From contig OX424562.1 of NCBI GenBank assembly GCA_949152475.1, forward strand, positions 744,001 through 808,000: a stretch of 64,000 nt of DNA, written 5' to 3'. Source of the stretch: Terebella lapidaria (Eukaryota; Annelida; Polychaeta; Terebellida; Terebellidae). A program made the translations under genes and the position numbers. Within the stretch, counting starts at the first letter, position 1; every line of letters starts with the position of its first letter. The notes under the pieces are model-generated. The model did no database searches. It had not been told where the DNA came from and was given only the letters and a program-made list of their open reading frames with translations. Shown here one piece after another: positions 56,043-64,000 of the stretch.

Positions 56043-57433
56043 TGTAACGGGTTTGCACCCTTCTGTGACGTCTTGATGAACCGGTTTTCTAGGGAGGTGG
56101 GTGAGTTGTTGTTTAACCGGAGCTGAAACGGTAAAACTCCGGGAAACTGCTACTGCTGTACGGTTGAACTCCGGCTAGAAGTCTCTAAGGTTGGTAGCGT
56201 GGTCTGGAATGGACCTCTTAACCGTTGTCCGACTGCTAATCTGCAACTGCACCTGTAAAGTAAGGATCCGGAGGCGTTTCCGTCTCCGGCTTTACTGCAA
56301 CTGCTCCGTCGGGAAACCGCTTTACTGCAACAGCTCCGTCGTTTTCCGTCTTACTGCAAACTGCGACTGCGCCTGGAATAAAGAATCCGGGAACGTTGCC
56401 GTTTCCGAATACTGCAACCGCTCTGCCAGGTTCCGCCGCACTGCAATCTGCTCCGGTTGGCTCCGCCTCACCGCAACCTGCGACTGCACCTGAAATGGAG
56501 TATCTCGGAAGTGTTCCCACTTCCGGTTACCGCAACCGCTCCGTCAGGTACTGCCTCTGCAACTCCGTCGTCCGGTACCGCCTCTGCAACTGCTTCGTCG
56601 TTCCCGTCTCTGCAACTGTTCCGTCCGATACCGCCTCCGTAGTTGCTCCGTCGAATTCCACCTCCGTCTCCGTCTCCATCTCCTTCCTCGGTGATCTGGG
56701 TTCTTGGATCACCCTAAGACGTCTTTACAACTTGGTCTTAACCGACTGTAGTCTTATCTCCCTTTACTCCGTATTACTGTCTTTTCCGGTGAACTAACCT
56801 TATTATAACTTCCAGTTCCCTAACGAACACGGAAAAACAACTCGGTTGAAGTTTTCATGTTTATTTTCCAAGTGCACAGTCGGAAGACTTAACTGCTATC
56901 ATCTGGATGACTCTATCCGGAACAAGGGAGTACTCTGCTATGGGAGAAGGGGTCTGCACAGGTCGACGTCAGGACACCAACTCCGCCGTCCGCTGTGAAG
57001 CGGGGGCTTTTATAGACCTGAGACCCACGTCACGTGACCAACCTATTGTGACGTCATAGTCCGCCAAAACACTGATATTTTCCGGATTTCTAAAAACACT
57101 CTAGAACCAATCAGTGGCTGACACGTCACCTTTTAAACCGAAAACGAGGCTGATCACGTGACCTTCCGGAAATAACGTCATTACGTTTTTGTACTCCATT
57201 GTTCCGGCTCCGTGTCCGGTTCCGTCTCCGGTTCCGGCTCCGTCTCCGGCTTTACCAACATCACAAATATACCAAGTTCCGAGACGGAAAACCTTTTAAA
57301 CATTAACAATACGGAACCGTATGAACCTTTAAACACATATACATTTGAATAAACGGTTATTTAACCATAATATCACAAAACACTAACAGAATTACCTAGG
57401 GGAAACTTTTGGGTACGCCCCAAAACCGTTACA
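56043..57433 (-). repeat. Gypsy A 5' LTR
   Basis: 1391 bp, near-identical to 46986-48374. TATA box on the minus strand (plus 57008-57014 TTTTATA); poly(A) signal complement TTTATT at 56860-56865. Confidence 0.95.
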
Positions 57434-57525
57434 ATATTTTCACATTTGTGGGTGATTTACAAAATTTGTTTTCACATTTGTGGGTTTTCACATTTGTGGG
57501 CGTTTTAACATTTGTGGGTTCAACA

Positions 57526-57714
57526 ATCGCGCAACTGCTCATGCTACGACTGGTTCGTCCCCTTCCCCTTCATGGACGACACATGAGGACAAAGTTGAAT
57601 ATTGTAGGTCATCAGACACCAGAGGTCACAGTGGACAAGGATAAATTTCGTAGTTCTGTAAAACAGAAACAGAAATCCTATAAGGATTATTGTGACGCAC
57701 TGGGACGCCTTTAA
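57526..57714 (+). pseudogene. Older gypsy integrase fragment, right piece
   Basis: AHATTGSSPS then, after a frameshift, HGRHMRTKLNIVG and KQKQKSYKDYCDALGRL: the segment that follows an integrase core. Fits the same kind of gene as 44801-45012, with ~130 residues of core missing between. Ends at the family C copy. Confidence 0.7.
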
Positions 57715-57723
57715 CACTCGCTG

Positions 57724-59050
57724 TTGGAGGCGACACTCTTCCAGGGGACATCTCCGGATGTCCGGAATCGAATGGAAGCCGGCGCGAGTACCTCCGGGCA
57801 AGCGGACCAGCAGTGCTGGATGCCACCTCCAGCCGGAGGAGCTCTTGCGAGGGCTCCCGGCGGGGACTCCAGGCAGTCCGCGTCAGGCGGAATGCACCAG
57901 CTCACCCACACTCTAAGTGAGCTGGCTCCTCTAGGGCGCTATGACCGCGCCCGGTCGCCCCACCAGGGACGATCAGACCGGCGGAACCGTTCCCCCTCTC
58001 CGCTGTCACAAGGCAACTCGGGGCCTTTGACGGAGAGGGAGAGGTGGCTGATATCCGAGGCGCTTGTACAGTTCAAGCGGAATCAGCCGCCTCCGAGCGT
58101 CGATCCGTCGGCCATTCTAAGTCTGGGGATGACTGGGCCTATAGCCCCTCCCCAAGTCCTGCCGAGTCCGCAGGCGCCAGTGACCCCCGCAATGGGACCC
58201 GCTTCGCTCCGTGGCTCGGAGGCACCGCGTTGGCGACCGCGTCGACCGTTCCGACGGTTGGAGCGCAAGCCGCGTGGTCGACTTACCCTGGCGCGTACAG
58301 TGTGTCGGACGGGCAGTGGCAACAGGCGGCTTCAGCCCCAAGCTTTGCCGCCCCTTCTGGAGCCTACCCAGTAGGTTCGATGGGAGCCCCGCCCGCACCT
58401 AGCCAGAGTGGGTTTTTAGCGGGAATGACCCCAGCAGCAAACGTGAGCTTTCCTGTTCCTATGTCCGCGGCGTCGATGTTTGCTCCGGCAGACTCCGCCG
58501 CAGGCACGGGCAGCTCGCGGAACTTGCCGCTGTACACCAACGACCCCGGAGCCGGGACCGCACGTCGGGTGCGTAACAAACGCGATGACGCGCCCGACCA
58601 CTCTTCGTGGCGGAAACGGTTTAACGGGGATAACGCCGACTTGGAGGACTACTTACTCCAGGTGTGGCGTACCGCCGTGTACAAAGGATGGTCCCAGCAT
58701 GAAGCTGGACATGTCCTCGCGGGGAGCTTGGAAGGAAAAGCTCTCCGCGTGATGCCGTGTCTGCCGGTGAGAACAGTGACTTTCGGCGAGGTTGCCCGTC
58801 AACTTCGCCTGCTGTTCACGCCGACAACCAATCGGCGGCAGTCGGAACGAGAGTTCAAGGCGCATACCCGCCAACCAACTGAGTCCGTGACAGACTATGC
58901 GTTTAACCTGCGCATACTCGGCCGGAGAGCTTTTCCGGACATGGACTCTAGACGGTTTGAAACAATGCTGATCGATCAGTTCATCGATGGCCAGCCTTAC
59001 CACTTAGCTTACGGGCTGGCCACCCATGAAGACGATCGATGGAGGAGGCA
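57724..59050 (+). pseudogene. Gypsy gag (copy C')
   Basis: Two frames joined near 58200. First: GQADQQCWMPPPAGG, TERERWLISEALVQFKRNQ. Second: YPGAYSVSDGQWQQAASAPS, NLPLYTNDPGAG, LEDYLLQVWRTAVYKGW, ESVTDYAFNLRILGRRAFP and LIDQFIDGQPYH. It keeps the ~100-bp segment lost from the gag at 27270. No ATG at the left edge and no zinc knuckle, because the deletion at ~59150 removes it. Confidence 0.85.
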
Positions 59051-59149
59051 ATAGACTCTGCGCTTGCGCTCGAGGTGGCTGTCCGCCCTAGACAGTTGCC
59101 TCCGGCCCCGGCTCCGGCCTCGGCTGTACCCGCGCAGGCGGCGACTCCT

Positions 59150-60340
59150 CCTACATCGACGATGTCGTTGTGTATGGCCGGTCGTTCGAGGAAACCCTCA
59201 CCAACCTCCAGATGGTGCTCCATTGCATCCGCGGGGCAGGGCTTAAATTGAAGCCAAGTAAGTGCGAGCTATTCGCGCAAAGGACCCCGCAAAGGTGGCG
59301 GCCGTGCAGAAATGGCCTCCGCCATGTAACGTGGCGGACGTGAGGTCCTTCTTGGGCTTCGCGAGCTACCACCGCAGGTTTATTCGCGGCTTTGCGGAGA
59401 TCGCGCGTCCCCTTACTATCCTCACGGAAAAGGGCGCCGATTTTGTTTGGTCCGCCGAGCAGGCTGACGCCTTCTCGGGACTCCGGCAGGCCTTGGTAGC
59501 GGCCCCGGTGCTGCGGCACCCTCGTCCGGACTGCGAGTTCATCCTGGACACTGACGCGAGTAACTTCGCACTCGGCGGTGTCCTCTCGCAGATCATGGAC
59601 GGGCAAGAGCGGGTAGTAGCTTATGCGAGTGTGGCCTTGAGCCGCTCTCAAATGAACTACTGTACCACTCATCACGAGGTGGTTACGATGACCAAGCGCT
59701 TCCGGCACTATTTGTTGGGATGCCATTTCCGCTTGCGGACTGACCATAGTTCGCTGAGATGGCTCCTCAACTATAGTGAAGCCGATGGCTTGGTGGCGCT
59801 GTGGCTCGTCAAACTCCAGGAGTATGACATGCAGATAGAGCATCGCGCTGGTAAGTTGCACGGCAACGCGGACGGCCTGTCCCGTTGTCATAAGTGCAAG
59901 AATCCGGGCTGTGCAGGGATGGCGCCATTCCAGCAAGCCGCGGATTCGTCCTCAGACTCGGAATTGGACGTTCCGGGGAGACCGCAGGCCGCCGCCCCCT
60001 CTAACAACACAGCGGCCGGAGCGTTTAGGGCTAATCTCCGCGCGCGGACCCGCCGTTATCGGCGAGGGCGTCCCGCATACGAAGCGGAGGTGCGGCTCAG
60101 CTCCAGCGAGTCCTCCTCGAGTCCGGCGGTGTACTCCTCGTGGGTACCCTCGTCCTCTGGAGAGTCTGAGTATGAGCGGTCCTTGCCCCCTGTGGTGATG
60201 GCCGCTGCGGCGCAGCCGGACGCGACGGATGAGGAGCCTAATGACTTGGGTGGCTACTCTCCAGCGCAGATAGCTGCGACGCAAAGAGCTGACAGTGCTC
60301 TGGCACCGGTAATAACAGCCCTTGAGGCCGGCCAGAAGCC
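59150..60340 (+). pseudogene. RT end fused to RNase H (copy C')
   Basis: YIDDVVVYGRSFEETLTNLQ and GLKLKPSKCE, then a small deletion and RSFLGFASYHRRFIRGFAEI, DTDASNFALGGVLSQ, a three-residue loss at THHEVVTM (the full copy has THRELLAVVTM), LRTDHSSLRWLLNY and HRAGKLHGNADGLSR. The Pro/Ser-rich segment toward integrase follows and stops at QKP, where integrase is deleted. Confidence 0.88.
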
Positions 60341-61509
60341 CTGGCGGATGCGTCTGCGGTACCCGTCTATCACACCAAGGACGGGTTTTAGGTCGTTCCG
60401 TGAGAGTCCGCACGACTTACCTCCGCGGGTGGCTACTTTGTGGCTATCTTCGGAGTTGAGGTCCGCGGAGACTTTCATGTGGTAACGCCGCCGCTCCGCA
60501 TCCGCCCTCCCGTAGTTTTCAGCGCTAGGGACGTGTGGCAGCCTCATCCGCATCAGTTCGCCTGTAGTCCGGTGTAGTTAACACAGCGGCTACGCTGGCC
60601 GGACGACTTTTGTGGATTTGCCGGACGCCCCTGGTCCCGGAACAGCCTCTTAAGTGGCCAGACTGAGGTTGGGATTTACGTCCGCTACGGGAGAAACGCC
60701 TTCCCACGGATTTGGGGAACTGGCTCTGGACGCGGGAATAGTGTCCGCACGTGAGGACTGACGTCCGCGGTTCATCCGCGTGACTCGTCCGGCGTCTGCG
60801 ACCCTTTAAGATGACACACTTCGGTGTAGTTATCCCCCGTGAGCCATTACTATAATTAAGGTTATAGTAAGTAAGGTTTCTTACGGCAGGAAACCGACTA
60901 TCCATTATGATAATGGAGCGGTTGTTAAGTCCGCGTGTGCGGACCAGCCGCGGTAGCGGGTGACGCTCATTCTCGTCCAGATCGTACCTTACAATACGCG
61001 GTCTGGCCGGAATGACCGGAACCCCGGCCTCCTTCTAAGAAGGGGGTCGTATATTACATGCGCAACACTTGTGGTGGCTTTTAATTCCAATTTCATATTC
61101 ATTGGATAAGGGCAATACGCCGTTCTATGGTAGGCGTCCGGCCTGGACTCCGTCCGCGGGCAGCTCTGGACGTCCGCCGGCTATTGCTTCCACCATCTTT
61201 GGGCGCCTCTAGATTGGGCGTCGGTATGAAGGGTTCGCCCCCTAACCATTGAGGTTATGGACCATGCCGGCTCCGCGTCTAATCTATTGGCTCCGCACTC
61301 CGGTAGTCGTTTGAGGAGGCTCTGGGCTGGACCGGGCACCGCTCCGCGGCCGGGCTGTACGTCAGGGATGCTAGTGGGCGTTTAGCTAACGCCCATAGGG
61401 CGCCCGACTGTCGGTCCGGACGTCATGGGTATGTCCGATCGCCCTGTAAGCGTGCCAGCGGCTATGGGGAGTGATTTTGTTTATTTTCCATCTCATTTAT
61501 CATTTATGG
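60341..61509 (+). other. 3' noncoding region of gypsy C'
   Basis: Complement of 21400-21830 and of 9736-11294, including the ~500-bp block missing from the full-length element (60510-61020). Ends abruptly at the LINE. Confidence 0.8.
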
Positions 61510-64000
61510 TTTTTGATTGATTGATTGAATTTATTCAGGAACTATACACATTCATACAAATGTACAGGATATTTTTTACAATGTTAAAATAATGAGATGT
61601 ATAGCCCTGAGCTGTGGGGATAGAGTCTGTTAGACTGTAGACCTCAGTGGTAGGAAGTCATATTTACACGATAGGAGAGATGAAAAATATTAATAAACGA
61701 GGCACCCCACAGCTCTTCACATAATAAACTGTTTGTTATATGTTGTTATATATACATGCAAATATTTGTAATTTTGACAAAAATAAACATTTATACAAGG
61801 TTGTTAAGTGCTGTAAGTTGTCTGCCGCTATCTGTCCCCACTGCGCCGACACGCCCCCGCGCCCATGCTGAGTCCGAGTCTGCACGTCCCTAGCCGCGAT
61901 AGCCCCGCAATGTCTCCCGCTTGAAGCGTGAGGAGAACGTTTTCTTACCAACTAATGTCTGGTGAATATTCATGTAGAGAGACAGGGGAAGTTTATTCCA
62001 TATAATTGGGCCATTGTGCCTAATAGACCGACAGACAGCTTCGTTTTTATTATTTGTGGACTTCAATTTGAGTGCTGCACTATGCCGGGTATTATGCTCA
62101 TGCACACCAATCGATGGTACGAAAAGTTTTTGTAATAAATTCGGCACTTTCTCAGTCAAGGCACATAATACATATTTAGCAACGTATAGTTCGTAAATGT
62201 CAGTTAGTTTCATGAAATTTAGTGCTTTGAAGAGCGGTTCAGTGTGTGTGTTATATGGAACGTTGGATATCAATCGCACAAGTTTTTTTTGAAGTATGGT
62301 TAATTTTTTTAGGTGTACTGCATGAGTACCTCCCCATATAGTTATACCATATGTTAGGTGGGAATATGCTAATGTATAGTATAAAGAAATCAAGTTCGAC
62401 TTCGGTAGCATTTGTTTGGCTCTATTTATTGCAAAGTAAGATTTTAGTAACCGTTTATTTACTACCTTTATATGCTCATCCCACTTCAGTTTGTAATCTA
62501 TATGAACTCCCAAAAATTTTGTGCACTTGCATTTTTCCAGGACATGACTGGCTAATTTCAATTCTAGATTATCGTCATTGTTATTACTGGTTGTGAATAG
62601 CATGTAGTTTGTTTTTGTGACATTTAGTGAAAGCTTGTTTGATTTAAACCAGTCCGTCAAGTTGCCTAATTCTTCGTTCATTATGGTATATAAATGAGTC
62701 AAATTTTTGTGTGAGCAATACAACGTGGTATCGTCTGCAAATAAAATGGAATTAGAGTGGCCTAATACATTTGGCAAGTCATTAGTGTATATTATAAACA
62801 AAAGTGGTCCTAAGACTGATCCCTGTGGTACCCCGCATGTTATTTCCCTTGTTCCCGAATTTACCCCGTTATAAGACACAAATTGCTTTCTATTGGATAA
62901 ATAGTCATTGAACCATTCTAGCGCTGTCCCGCGTACACCATAAAATTCCAGTTTGCGTAATAATATATCATGATCTATAGTATCAAATGCTTTCGAGAGG
63001 TCTAAAAAAATGGCCAAAGTGGGGTCTTTTTCTTCTAAGTTTTTAGTAACATCATCGATGAACTTGGTTATTGCATCAATTGTGCTGCGTTTTGGACGGA
63101 AGCCATACTGGTTTTCATATAGTATGCTAAATTTTTCCATGAATTTTGACAGTCTCTTATGCATTATTTTTTCCATTATTTTAGATACAACAGGCAATAG
63201 TGAGATTGGCCTATAATTCGTCAGGTCTGATTTGCTTTTCGACTTATGGATTGGAATAACTTTTGCTAATTTGAGAGCTGTTGGGACTTTCCCAGTTTGG
63301 AAGGATTTGTTAATTATTATGCTTAATGGCTCAGCTACAGAAGTCTGCAGTTCCTTCAATAATTTTGAACTTATTTTATCGTGACCGAAACTTTTTTTTG
63401 GCTTGATATTTTTAAGGACATTACTGATTTCGATGGGATCTGTGGGTTCTATGAACATGGATTTCGGATTTGGTTTTTGATTCAGGTGAAGGTAATGGTC
63501 GGAACTGTGAGCTGGACGCGGAATATTGCTGGCTAGTTGTGGTCCTATATTGGTAAAGAAAGAACAGAAAGATTCAGATATTAGCTTACTATCGTTCGTT
63601 TCAGTGTTATTGATCATGAATGTCTGGTTTACATTATTTATGCCTTTCATTTTGCCAATGCTCCTATTAATGATTTCCCAAGTTTTTCTTACATTGTCTT
63701 TGTGTTCCTTCAATAAATTACCATAATATTGTTTTTTAGCTATTCGCTTCAACTTGTTATGTAAATTTCGATATTTTATATAATCTTTATAATCAGTATC
63801 TGTTTTAGATTTTTTAATGCACTTGGCATATAGCTGTGTATTAGTGCGGGATGATTTCATGAGTCCCTTTGTCATCCATGGCTCACGCAGTATGTTTCTT
63901 GCAGGAATTGTGACATTTCTTACAGGGGCATGTTTATCTAGTGCGAGGTTCAGTTGTGAAACGAAATAGTCAATTGCTTTATCTGGGGACATAAGGTGTA
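61510..64000 (-). mobile_element. LINE (Jockey/CR1-like), 3' part
   Basis: Minus-strand LINE whose 5' half lies beyond the window. 3' end at ~61510 with AATAAATTCAATCAATCAATC then A-rich sequence, a microsatellite tail of the kind seen in CR1/Jockey-group elements. Inserted into, or next to, the truncated gypsy C'. Confidence 0.88.
61890..63992 (-). CDS. LINE reverse transcriptase (partial)
   Basis: 700 codons open to the window edge with no stop, so the true start is outside. The N-terminal part would follow the endonuclease. RT motifs in order: GHDKISSKLLKEL, LAKVIPIHKSKS with NYRPISLLPVVSKIMEK, FLDLSKAFDTIDHDILL (first Asp), CGVPQGSVLGPLLFIIYTND and SILFADDTTLYCSH (catalytic FADD), then TKFLGVHIDYKLKWDEH and a C-terminal region with ITIWGG and NTRHSAALKL. 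Uninterrupted and all catalytic residues present, so the frame looks potentially functional. It primes cDNA synthesis at a nicked target. Confidence 0.92.
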   Translation of the reverse strand: MSPDKAIDYFVSQLNLALDKHAPVRNVTIPARNILREPWMTKGLMKSSRTNTQLYAKCIKKSKTDTDYKDYIKYRNLHNKLKRIAKKQYYGNLLKEHKDNVRKTWEIINRSIGKMKGINNVNQTFMINNTETNDSKLISESFCSFFTNIGPQLASNIPRPAHSSDHYLHLNQKPNPKSMFIEPTDPIEISNVLKNIKPKKSFGHDKISSKLLKELQTSVAEPLSIIINKSFQTGKVPTALKLAKVIPIHKSKSKSDLTNYRPISLLPVVSKIMEKIMHKRLSKFMEKFSILYENQYGFRPKRSTIDAITKFIDDVTKNLEEKDPTLAIFLDLSKAFDTIDHDILLRKLEFYGVRGTALEWFNDYLSNRKQFVSYNGVNSGTREITCGVPQGSVLGPLLFIIYTNDLPNVLGHSNSILFADDTTLYCSHKNLTHLYTIMNEELGNLTDWFKSNKLSLNVTKTNYMLFTTSNNNDDNLELKLASHVLEKCKCTKFLGVHIDYKLKWDEHIKVVNKRLLKSYFAINRAKQMLPKSNLISLYYTLAYSHLTYGITIWGGTHAVHLKKLTILQKKLVRLISNVPYNTHTEPLFKALNFMKLTDIYELYVAKYVLCALTEKVPNLLQKLFVPSIGVHEHNTRHSAALKLKSTNNKNEAVCRSIRHNGPIIWNKLPLSLYMNIHQTLVGKKTFSSRFKRETLRGYRG

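Larger units (their letters stand above)
46986..57433 (-). mobile_element. Ty3/gypsy element, family A, without protease-RT-RNase H
   Basis: 10.45 kb minus-strand element with both LTRs (56043-57433 5', 46986-48374 3'), ATAT duplications (46982-46985, 57434-57437), tRNA-Leu primer site, gag, integrase, three accessory frames and a polypurine tract. No RT, protease or RNase H motif occurs in any frame between gag and integrase; only ~130 bp separate gag from the integrase frame. LTRs differ at only about ten positions, so the insertion is young. Mobilisation in trans by a complete relative is likely. Confidence 0.92.
45013..57525. mobile_element. Foldback element FB5 with CCACAAATGTGAAAA array (interrupted by gypsy A)
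   Basis: Left arm 45013-45340 starts TGTTGAACCCACAAATGTTA and right arm (57525 back to 57434, then 46985 back to ~46800) is its complement. CACAAATGTG copies on the left begin at 45022, 45040, 45056, 45088, 45110, 45142, 45164, 45188, 45213 and ~45244. Both arms then reach the ACCTTTGTTCTGAAAACC module. The interior (45340-46800) includes two GC-rich direct repeats and part of the ~1.7 kb repeat. Flanks AACGCG and ATCGCG may be an imperfect target duplication. ~2.1 kb without the gypsy. Confidence 0.85.
57715..61509 (+). mobile_element. Truncated gypsy family C, plus-strand copy C'
   Basis: Starts within gag (GGAGGCGACACTCTTCC corresponds to the complement of ~28030) and ends in the family's 3' region (CCATCTCATTTATCATTTATGG). 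Internal deletions join gag to the end of RT (~59150), remove ~50 bp after RT (~59281) and remove all of integrase (~60340). No LTRs. Ends where the LINE starts. Confidence 0.85.

Overview
This is a eukaryotic, animal-type window made almost wholly of transposable elements and tandem repeats. I see no complete host gene, no rRNA, no tRNA and no bacterial operon structure. BEL/Pao, Ty3/gypsy and Jockey/CR1-like LINE elements sit together with very abundant interspersed repeats rich in TGACCTT and in a GGTTACCGGACC...CGTCCGTCC module. This mix fits a lophotrochozoan, most likely a bivalve mollusc. The taxonomic call is inference from repeat style, not proof.

Layout. 1-6290: four head-to-tail copies of a ~1.7 kb repeat, one carrying a 134-bp satellite. 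6653-7012: a 147-bp tandem repeat. 7690-14280: an internally deleted minus-strand gypsy copy (family C, copy B) next to a long accessory-type reading frame with one in-frame stop. 14477-15156: a foldback element built of 18 near-palindromes. 16534-37682: a BEL/Pao element (192-bp LTRs, minus strand) split by a ~15 kb composite insertion (18448-33439). That insertion holds a LINE fragment, a full-length family C gypsy (19540-29233, ATAA target duplication) and an inverted-repeat element (30338-33118) with a C2H2 zinc-finger exon. 38984-41882: a 46-bp satellite of about 63 copies. 42901-44694: a foldback element with a solo gypsy LTR inside it. 44801-57714: remnants of an old gypsy integrase, interrupted by a foldback element (45013-57525), itself interrupted by a young 10.4 kb gypsy (family A, 46986-57433). 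57715-61509: a third, plus-strand, deleted family C copy. 61510-64000: the 3' part of a LINE.

Two themes stand out. First, at least five inverted-repeat elements have arms built from arrays of a short motif, often palindromic, at ~15-31 bp spacing and frequently close to 21 bp. The motif sequence differs completely between elements while the architecture is shared. Second, the young family A gypsy has ~1.39 kb LTRs, tRNA-Leu primer site, polypurine tract, gag and an intact-looking integrase, but no protease, reverse transcriptase or RNase H. In place of an envelope gene it carries zinc-finger and Arg/Ser-rich reading frames downstream of integrase. Family C copy B has a comparable zinc-binding-type frame on its 3' side.

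The retroelement genes are described from translated motifs only; similarity values are by eye.
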